Origin: Clostridiales bacterium UBA1390
Lineage (GTDB): Bacteria; Bacillota; Clostridia; Lachnospirales; Bianqueaceae
Assembly (NCBI GenBank): GCA_002305315.1
Contig: DBQQ01000004.1
Span: 1-64,000 of the forward strand
Reading direction: 5' to 3'
Length of the DNA: 64,000 nucleotides
Position numbers and translations under genes: made by a program. Within the stretch, counting starts at the first letter, position 1, and each line of letters opens with the position of its first letter. The notes beneath the pieces were generated by a model. That model was not told where the DNA came from. It saw only the letters and a list, made by a program, of their open reading frames with translations, and ran no database searches. Shown piece after piece: positions 1 through 6,880 of this stretch.

Positions 1-135
1 TTTTAGGGTGCATATCAGGGGGGAAGCAAATCTCACCGTCGGGTGAAATGTTCAGCGGGCGTGGGGTATCGCGTGAAAAAATCCCGGTTCAAAGGGGGTA
101 TTAAAGAATTTTGAGAAAGGAAGCGAGTACAAGAC
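1..135. other. left edge, no supportable gene
   Basis: An open frame (frame 3) ends with TAA near position 107, but it is too short and unfamiliar to call as the end of a gene. A purine-rich stretch near 111-122 may serve as the ribosome binding site of the following terminase gene. Early and replication genes of the prophage would be expected further left, outside the window. Confidence 0.3.
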
Positions 136-699
136 ATGGCAAAGGACGGAACCAACCGAGGCGGCAGGCGTGTCCGCGCCGGGGATAAGCCGGATGCGCT
201 GGCGGATAAAATCGCCGCCGGGCGCAAGGCGCAAATACTGGAACCGCCCATCACCGAACTGGACGGAGGCGGCTTGGACGGTGCGACGGAGCTGCTGGGT
301 GCGGATATGCCGAACCCCAGCGAATATTTGAGCGCAAGGCAGCGCGACGGGAAACCCCTTGGCGCTGATTTGATATATACCGAAACATGGGACTGGCTGA
401 AAGCGCGGGGCTGTGAGAAGCTCGTCAATCCCCGACTGCTGGAAGCCTACGCGCAGGCGTTCGCCCGGTTCATCCAATGCGAGGAAGCGATCAGCACCTA
501 CGGCCTGCTGGGCAAGCATCCTACTACCGGCGGCGCGATTGCCAGCCCCTTCGTGCAGATGAGCCAGTCGTTTCAGAAGCAGGCCAACCTTTTGTGGTAT
601 GAGCTGTTTGACATTGTGAAACAGAACTGCACCACCGCCTTTGTGGGCAATCCGCAGGACGATATGATGGAGCGCCTGCTGTCAACCCGGCGCGATTAA
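136..699 (+). CDS. phage terminase small subunit
   Basis: This 187-residue protein is the likely small terminase subunit, which recognises phage DNA and hands it to the large subunit for packaging. The call rests on length, on its position at the head of the packaging and virion block, and on overall resemblance to small terminases of Clostridia siphophages: a basic Gly/Arg-rich N-terminus followed by helical segments in which an ageing Trp-Leu-Lys/Leu-Glu-Ala pattern recurs. No catalytic motif is expected. Unusually, it is separated from the large subunit (7335) by about 6.6 kb of DNA-modification and unknown genes. The ATG is preceded by a GGAAG-like site about 13 bases away, so spacing is long but no better start exists. 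Confidence 0.7.
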   Translation: MAKDGTNRGGRRVRAGDKPDALADKIAAGRKAQILEPPITELDGGGLDGATELLGADMPNPSEYLSARQRDGKPLGADLIYTETWDWLKARGCEKLVNPRLLEAYAQAFARFIQCEEAISTYGLLGKHPTTGGAIASPFVQMSQSFQKQANLLWYELFDIVKQNCTTAFVGNPQDDMMERLLSTRRD

Positions 700-726
700 A
701 AGATAATTTTAAGTTTGGAGGCCCCT

Positions 727-1314
727 ATGAACATTTTACAGCTTCCCTTGGAGGAGGTTCATCCATACAAAAACAATCCCCGGAAAAATGACAAAGCCGT
801 GGACGCGGTGGCGGAGAGTATCAAGCAATACGGCTTCCTTGTGCCGCTGGTGATTTCCAAGGATCACGAAATCATCACCGGTCACACGCGATACCGGGCC
901 GCGAAGAAGCTGGGCCTTTCTTCTGTCCCCTGCGTCATGGCCGACGAGCTGACACCGGAGCAGGTCAAGGCGTTCCGCTTGGTGGATAACAAGGTGGGCG
1001 AGCTGGCCGAGTGGGATGTGGAGCTTCTCCCCTTGGAACTGGCGGATATATCCGCCGACCTGTCGGTTTTCGGTTTTGAAACTATCTCCGAGGACGATTT
1101 TGGAGAATCCTTCACTTTGGATTCCGGCGAGAAAAAGCCGTACCAGCAAATCAGCCTGACCCTGCACGACGAGCAGGCCAAGCTGATCCTCGCCTGTATC
1201 GACTATGTGCATAAGCATGGCGAGGTCACGGAAACCTTCGGCAACGAAAACACAAAAGGCAACGGCGTGTATGAGGTGGTGCGACAATGGGCCGCGCAAA
1301 AGAAATTACTCTGA
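727..1314 (+). CDS. ParB/Srx-fold N-terminal domain protein
   Basis: The protein has 195 residues. The first ~90 form a ParB N-terminal domain: an N-N-P-R-K segment at 16-20 followed by the signature I-T-G-H-T-R-Y-R-A at 50-58, the region that binds nucleotide in ParB/Srx-fold proteins. The rest carries the 'FRLVDNK' segment usual in phage ParB-like proteins that accompany DNA methylases. I chose the ATG at 727, which has TTTGGAG 6 bases upstream, over an in-frame TTG at 715. Its last 28 bases overlap the first Mom-family gene, so the two are probably translationally coupled. The role is inferred: a DNA-binding or nucleotide-hydrolysing partner of the modification genes. It lacks a helix-turn-helix typical of plasmid-partition ParB. 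Confidence 0.8.
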   Translation: MNILQLPLEEVHPYKNNPRKNDKAVDAVAESIKQYGFLVPLVISKDHEIITGHTRYRAAKKLGLSSVPCVMADELTPEQVKAFRLVDNKVGELAEWDVELLPLELADISADLSVFGFETISEDDFGESFTLDSGEKKPYQQISLTLHDEQAKLILACIDYVHKHGEVTETFGNENTKGNGVYEVVRQWAAQKKLL

Positions 1315-2129
1315 GAGTGATCCCCGGCAATATCGCTAATCCTTTTGTTCGTCGCCACCATTACAGCGGAAAGGTCGTCAACAATAGCTCTCTGCATTTT
1401 GGGGTATTTCTCGACGGTCAGCTTCACGGGGTGATGTCTTACGGCCCCAGCCTCAACAAGCGGGTGATCCTGCCGCTGGTGGCGAATACCGGCTGGAACG
1501 AATATCTGGAACTCAACCGCATGGCCTTTGACAGCTACCTGCCGCGCAATTCCGAGAGCCGGGCCATTTCACTGAGTATCCGGCTCCTCAAAAAATACGC
1601 GCCCCATGTGAAGTGGATCGTGTCCTTTGCGGACGCTTGTTCCTGCGGTGACGGGGCGATCTATCGGGCCAGCAATTTTGTATTGACCGGCATGAAGGAA
1701 AACGAAGCCCTCTGCCTGCTGCCCGACGGCACCAAAATTCACAAGCTGACGCTGGAATCCCAGCCGACGCTGCCCCGCCCGGAGCTGGGCGGGCGCACCT
1801 TTTTTGACGTAACAGGCGGGAAATTCAGCTTCAAGCCATATCTGGAAGCGGCGGGTGCCAAGCTGCTGCCGGGCTACCAGCTCCGGTATATTTACTTCAT
1901 AGACAAAACGAAGCGCCGGGATTTGACGGTGCCGGAAATCCCTTTCTCGAAAATCGACGAGCTGGGGGCCGGTATGTATCGAGGCAAAAAAATCACCGTA
2001 GCCGAGCGCCATGTGGAAAAGGAGAAATCCAATGGGCCGCGCAAAGGAAATTGTGATGAAGGTGATCCCCACCAAGGTGGCGACACCCTTTATGAAAACC
2101 CACCATTACAGCGGGAAGGTTGTGAATAA
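1287..2129 (+). CDS. Mom-family adenine modification protein, copy 1
   Basis: This protein resembles phage Mu Mom, a GNAT-fold enzyme that converts adenine in phage DNA to a carbamoylmethylated form and so blocks restriction. Visible hallmarks are H-H-Y-S-G at 24-28, E-L-N-R-M-A at 75-80, P-R-N-S-E-S-R-A-I at 86-94, F-A-D-A-x-x-C-G-D-G at 114-123 with Y-R-A-S, and G-Y-Q-L-R-Y at 196-201. Similarity to the second copy (2032) runs to about residue 242. The remaining 38 residues are read-through into the start of copy 2 in a different frame and are unlike any Mom tail. The ATG lies inside the end of the ParB-like gene. Family assignment is from recognised motifs; the actual modification is inferred. 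Confidence 0.8.
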   Translation: MGRAKEITLRVIPGNIANPFVRRHHYSGKVVNNSSLHFGVFLDGQLHGVMSYGPSLNKRVILPLVANTGWNEYLELNRMAFDSYLPRNSESRAISLSIRLLKKYAPHVKWIVSFADACSCGDGAIYRASNFVLTGMKENEALCLLPDGTKIHKLTLESQPTLPRPELGGRTFFDVTGGKFSFKPYLEAAGAKLLPGYQLRYIYFIDKTKRRDLTVPEIPFSKIDELGAGMYRGKKITVAERHVEKEKSNGPRKGNCDEGDPHQGGDTLYENPPLQREGCE

Positions 2130-2778
2130 CAGCACCTTGCATTTTGGGGTATTTCTCGACGGTCAGCTTCACGGGGTCATGAGCTACGGCCCCAGCCTCG
2201 ACAAATCAAAGATTATCGGGCTGGTAAAGGATACCGGCTGGAATGAATTTCTCGAACTCAACCGGATGGCCTTTGACAGCTATCTGCCGCGCAATTCCGA
2301 AAGCCGGGCGATTTCCATGAGCCTGCGGCTGATTAAAAAGTACGCACCGCAGATTAAATGGGTGATCTCCTTTGCGGACGCTTGCTCCTGCGGTGACGGC
2401 ACTATCTACCGGGCCAGCAACTTTATATTGACCGGTATCAAGGAAAATCTGAACCTTGCCGAGCTGCCGGACGGCACCCGCGTCCACAAAATGACGCTGG
2501 CGAGCAACCCAACCTCTCCCCGCAAAGAGCTGGGCGGGCTGACGTTTTTTGATGTGACCGGCGGCACCTACAACTTCAAGAAATATCTGGATTATGTGGG
2601 GGCCACCCCGATCCCCGGCTATCAGCTCCGCTACATCTACTTTATCGACAAAGCCAAGCGCCGGGATTTGACGGTGCCGGAGATCCCGTTTTCCAAAATT
2701 GACGAGCTGGGAGCGGGTATGTATAAAGGCGAAAAAATCTCCTTTGCCGAGAGACACAGCAAGGTAACGCCGGAATAA
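2032..2778 (+). CDS. Mom-family adenine modification protein, copy 2
   Basis: This 248-residue tandem paralogue is about three quarters identical to copy 1 along the full length and keeps every Mom hallmark (H-H-Y-S-G, L-N-R-M-A, P-R-N-S-E-S-R-A, F-A-D-A-C-S-C-G-D-G, G-Y-Q-L-R-Y). It ends cleanly after A-E-R-H-S-K-V-T-P-E, which suggests that it preserves the ancestral C-terminus. The start at 2032 has AAAAGGAG at 2017-2024; an in-frame ATG at 2011 lies upstream of that site and is less likely. It overlaps copy 1 by 98 bases. Expected role is adenine modification of phage DNA against host restriction, by analogy with Mu Mom. Whether the two copies differ in target or cofactor cannot be seen. 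Confidence 0.82.
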   Translation: MGRAKEIVMKVIPTKVATPFMKTHHYSGKVVNNSTLHFGVFLDGQLHGVMSYGPSLDKSKIIGLVKDTGWNEFLELNRMAFDSYLPRNSESRAISMSLRLIKKYAPQIKWVISFADACSCGDGTIYRASNFILTGIKENLNLAELPDGTRVHKMTLASNPTSPRKELGGLTFFDVTGGTYNFKKYLDYVGATPIPGYQLRYIYFIDKAKRRDLTVPEIPFSKIDELGAGMYKGEKISFAERHSKVTPE

Positions 2779-2873
2779 GCTCCGGCAACTATGCGCGGGT
2801 AGGCTAACAGCAGACCGCCCACCATCCGGTGGGAAGCGGCGGTGCAACCCCGTCCTCCGCGCTCCACAAAATG

Positions 2874-2929
2874 CCCTTGCTTTTCCGGGGTGTGCAGGGT
2901 AATCTGTCCTCACATTCTGAAAGCGAGGG
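2874..2929 (+). promoter_or_regulatory. structured leader element, copy A
   Basis: First of four related leader hairpins. The outer helix pairs 2874-2883 with 2920-2929 (ten pairs, one G-U) and includes the purine-rich GCGAGGG ahead of the ATG at 2938. Inside are a UGU/ACA helix and an apical CAGG-GTAA-TCTG hairpin with a GNRA-type loop. Sequence around 'GGTAATCT' is shared with copies at 4623 and 6076. Likely a translational control element; the ligand or protein that acts on it is unknown. Confidence 0.6.
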
Positions 2930-2937
2930 ATTTAGAT

Positions 2938-3372
2938 ATGAGCGAACAGTATTTGAAGGTCGGCAGCTATACGCCGGAAACCGAAACGCAGGAGGCGGTC
3001 ATAGACCGGGCTTACTACCGGCAGGGCTGGATATGCAAGGACGAGGAGGCATTCCTTTTCTACCCGGATCGGGTGTGCTATGTGCCGGAGCTTTCCGACG
3101 GTGGCTATACCCGGCAGGATTTTCTGGATATGTGCAACGGGCAGGAGGATATTGCCGCTTTGCTTTTTGATATGGTGGACTGGCAGCACCCGGAAACATT
3201 ACTGAATGAACTGTATGATACATACGAGCTTGATTTTTGCCCGGTATGCCAGAAAATTTACTGCATGATGGGAGAACAGATTCCCTGCCCGGTATGTGGA
3301 ACGAACCCGGAGGAGGTAGAAAATGCGGATACAGAAAGTGAACGCCGCCCGGCTGAACCCGGCGGCATATAA
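2938..3372 (+). CDS. hypothetical protein with C-terminal zinc ribbon
   Basis: The protein has 144 residues. The N-terminal ~95 residues are acidic, with many Asp, Glu and Tyr. Then C-P-V-C at 101-104 and C-P-V-C-G at 117-121 form a four-cysteine zinc ribbon. I do not recognise the family. The start at 2938 follows structured leader element A, whose 3' arm holds the ribosome binding site. The last 50 bases overlap the ParB-methyltransferase gene, so the two are probably co-translated. Another small zinc-ribbon protein lies at 5275. A role as accessory or regulatory partner of the methyltransferase is possible but rests only on position. Confidence 0.65.
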   Translation: MSEQYLKVGSYTPETETQEAVIDRAYYRQGWICKDEEAFLFYPDRVCYVPELSDGGYTRQDFLDMCNGQEDIAALLFDMVDWQHPETLLNELYDTYELDFCPVCQKIYCMMGEQIPCPVCGTNPEEVENADTESERRPAEPGGI

Positions 3373-4609
3373 CCCGCGCCGGAAGCTAAAGCCCGGCGAT
3401 AGGGATTATGAAAAGCTCAAACGCTCCATTGAGGAGTTTGGATTTGTCGAGCCGGTGGTCTGGAATCAGGCCACCGGCCATGTTGTCGGCGGCCACCAGC
3501 GGCTGCAGGTGCTGCTGGATATGGGCGAAACCGAGATTGACTGCGTGGTGGTGGATTTAGACCTCCCGCGTGAAAAAGCCCTGAACCTTGCGCTTAACCG
3601 GATTCAGGGCGGCTGGGACGAGGAAAAGCTGGCGGCGGTCATGGCCGATCTGGACGCTTCCGGCTTTGACGTTTCCTTCACCGGCTTTGACGCGGGGGAA
3701 ATCGACGCGCTTATGAACAAGGTGTATTCCGGCGAAGCCACCGAGGATGATTTTGACGAGGCGAAGGCAAAAGCGGAAATCCAAGAGGCTGGCGGCACAA
3801 TTACCCGGCCCGGCGATTTATGGCAGCTCGGCAGCCACCGGCTTCTGTGCGGTGATCCGGCCTCTGCCGGGGATATGGCCCGCCTTATGGGAAATGAGAA
3901 AGCGGCTTGCGCTATCACGTCCCCGCCTCCTATCTCCCGCCCGGAATATGTCAAGCAGGGCTTGGAGCCGTGGCTTGCCCGTATGCGCCAAGCGGTGGAG
4001 CAGCTTTGCCGGTATGCGGAAATCGTCTGCTGGAATGTAGACGATCTATTTGCCACCGGCTCGCAATATGTAGAGCCCACCGGCCTTTACAGTATGCAGC
4101 TCTTTGCCAACTGGAACTTCCGGCCCCTTTGGATTCGCGTCTGGAAAAAGCAGGGTGCGCTGGGCCGCACCGGTTCCGCCCATCTCACCAGCCTAAAGCC
4201 CCAGCGGCAATTCGATTATCTGGCGGCCTTTTCCGGAGAGCTGGCCGAGGAATACAACCTGCCGGAATATGCGTGGGTGTCCGCCTTTGCGGCCCACAAT
4301 TACCGGTTTGTGAAACGTCTTACCAAAGAGGAGCGCCGGAAGTGGGGCTATGCCGCTGTGTGGGAGATTTCCTCCGAAAAAGAAAATGGCCCTCCGGTTC
4401 CGGTGGAGCTGCCATGGCGGTGTATGAAAATGCACTCTGACCCCGGCGGCCTGATCCTTGACACCTTCTGCGGAAGCGGCACGACGCTGATCGCCGCTGA
4501 GCAAAGCGGGCGGCGCTGCTTCGCTATGGAGAGTGACCCGGCATCCTGCGACCTTATCCTTATGCGCTGGGAGCAGTTTACTGGTGAGAAGGCTTTGCGG
4601 GTAAAATAA
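3323..4609 (+). CDS. ParB-domain / DNA methyltransferase fusion
   Basis: The protein has 428 residues. Residues 1-~130 are a ParB-like domain (Y-N-P-R-R at 16-20, G-G-H-Q-R at 56-60, L-N-R-I-Q-G-G-W near 91-98). Residues ~160-428 are a beta-class amino-methyltransferase: L-L-C-G-D near 174-178, then a motif IV position reading T-S-P-P-P at 199-203, and SAM motif I D-T-F-C-G-S-G-T-T at 380-388. The expected reaction is N4-cytosine or N6-adenine methylation. Motif IV normally reads (D/N/S)-P-P-(Y/F/W); here a proline replaces the aromatic residue, which could reduce or abolish activity. Start 3323 has GAGGAGG 6 bases upstream. The gene sits with the Mom pair in a modification block. Confidence 0.8.
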   Translation: MRIQKVNAARLNPAAYNPRRKLKPGDRDYEKLKRSIEEFGFVEPVVWNQATGHVVGGHQRLQVLLDMGETEIDCVVVDLDLPREKALNLALNRIQGGWDEEKLAAVMADLDASGFDVSFTGFDAGEIDALMNKVYSGEATEDDFDEAKAKAEIQEAGGTITRPGDLWQLGSHRLLCGDPASAGDMARLMGNEKAACAITSPPPISRPEYVKQGLEPWLARMRQAVEQLCRYAEIVCWNVDDLFATGSQYVEPTGLYSMQLFANWNFRPLWIRVWKKQGALGRTGSAHLTSLKPQRQFDYLAAFSGELAEEYNLPEYAWVSAFAAHNYRFVKRLTKEERRKWGYAAVWEISSEKENGPPVPVELPWRCMKMHSDPGGLILDTFCGSGTTLIAAEQSGRRCFAMESDPASCDLILMRWEQFTGEKALRVK

Positions 4610-4622
4610 ATTAACCGTGAAG

Positions 4623-4674
4623 CCTTGTATTTTCAGGTGTTCCAGAGTAATCTGTGTCACACAAAAATACAAGG
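4623..4674 (+). promoter_or_regulatory. structured leader element, copy B
   Basis: Clearest of four related elements. An 11-base perfect inverted repeat pairs 4623-4633 with 4664-4674; the 3' arm contains the AAGG of the AAGGAGG ribosome binding site for the ATG at 4686. Inside are a GTGT/ACAC helix and CAGA-GTAA-TCTG with a GNRA-type loop. Base pairs differ from copy A in compensating ways, which argues for RNA structure rather than chance. Confidence 0.7.
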
Positions 4675-4685
4675 AGGCGCTCACC

Positions 4686-4874
4686 ATGGCAAAGAAAATC
4701 TTTGAAACCATGCTGGAATGGAAAGACGGCGGCAACAGCCGCTTTCATGCGAGGGTCGAGGTTGGCGCAGACGGCTGGGGCCGGGTATATGATACGGCGG
4801 ACGGTCTGTACTGCGGTTCTATCAATCCCTGCCGTACCCGGCAGCTTATGCAGGAGGCGGCTTATGGAAAATAA
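4686..4874 (+). CDS. small hypothetical protein (62 aa)
   Basis: The 62-residue protein begins M-A-K-K-I-F-E-T-M-L-E-W and has a central G-W-G-R-V-Y-D-T segment with a single Cys near the middle and another near the C-terminus. I do not recognise it. The start is fixed by AAGGAGG at 4671-4677, which is also the 3' arm of structured leader element B. An upstream in-frame extension exists but lies inside the leader and is discounted. Its end overlaps the next gene by 11 bases (ATGGAAAATAA arrangement), so translation is coupled. Small proteins of this sort in phages are often anti-host factors, but nothing in the sequence shows this. Confidence 0.6.
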   Translation: MAKKIFETMLEWKDGGNSRFHARVEVGADGWGRVYDTADGLYCGSINPCRTRQLMQEAAYGK

Positions 4875-5268
4875 AGAGGATTTGCGGGCAGCATTTCATA
4901 GCCTGCACACGGTGTCCCGGATGGCGCGAAAGCTGCTGCGCGTGCCGGTTGACTGCCTGCTGGTAGACGGCGACGACGTTGCCGACGCGGAATATGTAAC
5001 CGAAGGGCTGGGAATCGTTCTCTGCCGGATATGTGGACGGCCGGACGTATCCATTCCGCCTTACGAGGCGGGCGCTGCCCATGCGGTACAATTTCGCTGG
5101 TTTATCCGAAAGGCGGCCCGGCAAGCGCGGGCGATCCGGCGGGCTTTCCTCTTTGGCTGGGTATCCATGACCCGGTTTGCCGAGGGAGCATGGGAGGGCC
5201 TCGACAGTGCGGAGATTTTCCTCGACTCTTTTCTGTCCGAGAATGTTTACCGGAAAAGAAGGCGGTGA
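4864..5268 (+). CDS. hypothetical protein (134 aa)
   Basis: Unrecognised 134-residue protein. The middle carries C-R-I-C-G-R-P-D, a single CxxC, followed by a basic helical half rich in Arg and Ala (R-K-A-A-R-Q-A-R-A-I-R-R) and an acidic-to-basic C-terminus ending in R-K-R-R-R. The start at 4864 overlaps the previous stop by 11 bases, with GGAGGCGG just upstream. It belongs to a run of small co-oriented genes (4686-6025) between the methyltransferase and the first terminator at 6036, which indicates one transcription unit. Confidence 0.6.
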   Translation: MENKEDLRAAFHSLHTVSRMARKLLRVPVDCLLVDGDDVADAEYVTEGLGIVLCRICGRPDVSIPPYEAGAAHAVQFRWFIRKAARQARAIRRAFLFGWVSMTRFAEGAWEGLDSAEIFLDSFLSENVYRKRRR

Positions 5269-5274
5269 TTTTGA

Positions 5275-5637
5275 ATGAGCGGAATTTTCCATGAGGGCCG
5301 CTGGTATGAAAACACCGACAAGGTATGCCGCCGGTGCGGCTCTCCGGTATATGAATCCGACACACCGGGGTATAGCTATCAATGCTTCGGCTGTGATGAG
5401 AACTTTTATTCCTTTGAGGTTGACGAGCAGGACGGTTTGTATCTGCCGCCGGTCAAGGTGGCTCGTCCGGTGTATGGGATCACCGGCATCAAGGCGCTGG
5501 AATATCTGCTGGACGAATACGGCGAGCCGCGTATATTCCGAAACCAACCGGAAGCGGAGGCGTTCCTGCTGGCTCATGGATATATCATTGACAATTTAGA
5601 GGTCTATTTTGAGGAGGTGTCGGAAGATGGAGAATAA
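5275..5637 (+). CDS. hypothetical protein with N-terminal zinc ribbon
   Basis: The protein has 120 residues. C-R-R-C-G-S near residues 18-22 and C-F-G-C near 37-40 form a four-cysteine zinc ribbon; the remainder is acidic and aromatic with no further motif. It starts six bases after the preceding gene and overlaps the next gene by 11 bases. It is the second zinc-ribbon protein in this cluster (the first is at 2938), with the metal site at the other end of the chain. Function unknown; zinc ribbons here might bind nucleic acid or a host protein. Confidence 0.6.
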   Translation: MSGIFHEGRWYENTDKVCRRCGSPVYESDTPGYSYQCFGCDENFYSFEVDEQDGLYLPPVKVARPVYGITGIKALEYLLDEYGEPRIFRNQPEAEAFLLAHGYIIDNLEVYFEEVSEDGE

Positions 5638-6025
5638 AGGCTGCGCCTTTGAAATGAAGGGCGGCAGAGCTTCCCGCTATTTCACCAGCCCGGCGGTGAA
5701 GGGTCTTGCGGATTTCGTGCGTTTCCTCTATGAAAACCGGGGCGACGTGGGCCATGCGCCCCGCCCGATCCCGAAACGGATACCGCAGCTCGCGGCGCTG
5801 TCCGAAAAGGACTGGCACGAGATAGCGGACAGCAACGATAGCGGGTATTCCTGCTTTTTCATCATAGACATCCCGCAGAATGAATTTTGGGTCAATGAAG
5901 ACATTGGAGACGGTATGGCGATTTATTGCTTCCCATTTACAGCGGTGATGGAGGTGGCGATTTCCGGCGGAGCCGACGTATGGGAACGGCTTTTGACGCA
6001 GTTTCCCGGCGCGAAAAAGAGCTGA
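5627..6025 (+). CDS. hypothetical protein (132 aa)
   Basis: Unrecognised 132-residue protein starting M-E-N-K-G-C-A-F. The start at 5627 is supported by GAGGAGGTG at 5611-5619; an in-frame ATG at 5609 lies over that site and is rejected. The sequence looks like a soluble alpha/beta protein, with R-F-L-Y-E-N-R near the N-terminus and alternating hydrophobic segments (C-F-F-I-I-D-I-P). It is the last gene before a strong intrinsic terminator at 6036. Position suggests the same accessory operon as 4686-5637. Confidence 0.58.
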   Translation: MENKGCAFEMKGGRASRYFTSPAVKGLADFVRFLYENRGDVGHAPRPIPKRIPQLAALSEKDWHEIADSNDSGYSCFFIIDIPQNEFWVNEDIGDGMAIYCFPFTAVMEVAISGGADVWERLLTQFPGAKKS

Positions 6026-6035
6026 AAAAAGTTAA

Positions 6036-6066
6036 GAAAAAAAGCCTGTATTTCCGGGCTTTTTTC
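6036..6066 (+). terminator. intrinsic terminator
   Basis: An A-rich run, the AAGCC(T)G / CGGGCTT hairpin and a run of six T follow the stop at 6025 by about 10 bases. This closes the accessory transcription unit; leader element C begins ten bases further on, so a separate promoter or read-through must serve the 6137 operon. Confidence 0.75.
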
Positions 6067-6075
6067 GTCGTGAAG

Positions 6076-6129
6076 CCTTGTCTTTTGGGATGTTTCAGAG
6101 TAATCTCCACTCACATCAAAAAAGGGAGG
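6076..6129 (+). promoter_or_regulatory. structured leader element, copy C
   Basis: Shares 'GTGAAGCCTTGT' and 'CAGAGTAATCT' with copy B and keeps the GATGT/ACATC inner helix and the GTAA apical loop. Its outer helix is weaker than in the other copies (CCTT/AAGG, then a mismatch, with TTTTG/CAAAA as an alternative), but the ribosome binding site GGGAGG is still in the 3' arm, 8 bases before the ATG at 6137. Confidence 0.5.
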
Positions 6130-6136
6130 TTTCACT

Positions 6137-6448
6137 ATGAACCAAGCAGCAAAAACAAAGCAGGCGGCCTTCGGGGAGCTTATGCGGGAGAACGGCTTCC
6201 AGTACCTCGGAGCGACTACCTACGACGGGAACTTCATGTACGAGCGCACATGGCGGCAAACGTCCGACGTGGCTTTTTATGGCCCCATGGAAAGCAGCTA
6301 TAAGGTGGTGGCGTATATCTCTTACGGCACCCCGGTCATCCAGCTTTTCGAGAACGGCCGGGCGCTTGGCACCCGCGACTATTCCAGCCCCAAGCGGGCC
6401 ATGAACGCCATCCGCGAAATCATCCGGTGCGCCGGATATGAAATGTGA
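6137..6448 (+). CDS. hypothetical protein (103 aa)
   Basis: A 103-residue protein with start M-N-Q-A-A-K-T-K-Q. It has an N-terminal helix, a segment of probable beta strands (Y-K-V-V-A-Y-I-S-Y-G-T-P-V-I-Q-L-F) and a C-terminal helix (A-M-N-A-I-R-E-I-I). I do not recognise the family. The ribosome binding site GGGAGG lies in structured leader element C. It heads a three-gene run (6137, 6461, 6874) closed by the terminator at 7268. Confidence 0.58.
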   Translation: MNQAAKTKQAAFGELMRENGFQYLGATTYDGNFMYERTWRQTSDVAFYGPMESSYKVVAYISYGTPVIQLFENGRALGTRDYSSPKRAMNAIREIIRCAGYEM

Positions 6449-6460
6449 GGGAGTGCGGGA

Positions 6461-6880
6461 ATGAGCGCTTTCCGTGAAGAATATGAGAAAAAACACGGCC
6501 TCGCCTTTATGGATGATCCATGCTTGGAAACGGCCAGCCCCTATACCTTCTGTGAATATGAGGATATTGCCATGTTGAAGCTGTTTTTTGAACATGGCAA
6601 CTGGAGCATATGCCAGGGCGTGGTATATCGGGACTTATTCTTTTGCAATCAGGTGAACGGTGGCGACAAATGGTGGACGTGCCGGTACGACCGTGAGGCC
6701 GGGGCATATTTCCCCTTTGAAAGCGTTACCATGGAAGCGATTATTGCCGAGGGCAAATTTGAAACCATGCTGGCCGATATGCTGGCGGCTACGGTGGAAC
6801 AATGCAAACGGCTGGACTATGAGGGCAGAAGCCGAAATTTATATGAAAAATGGAAAAGACAGGAGATAACGAAATGCTGA
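6461..6880 (+). CDS. hypothetical protein (139 aa)
   Basis: The protein has 139 residues, is acidic and rich in Trp, Phe, Tyr and Cys in its middle third (L-F-F-E-H-G-N-W-S-I-C, K-W-W-T-C-R-Y-D), with a helical C-terminus. No known motif. It starts 12 bases after the preceding stop and overlaps the next gene by 7 bases. The aromatic, single-domain make-up suits a small soluble binding protein, but no function can be assigned. Confidence 0.58.
   Translation: MSAFREEYEKKHGLAFMDDPCLETASPYTFCEYEDIAMLKLFFEHGNWSICQGVVYRDLFFCNQVNGGDKWWTCRYDREAGAYFPFESVTMEAIIAEGKFETMLADMLAATVEQCKRLDYEGRSRNLYEKWKRQEITKC

Noticed and set aside
33..519. Long open frames on the minus strand opposite the small terminase
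   Set aside because: They are shadows of the GC-rich + strand gene; no ribosome site and composition-driven low-complexity content.
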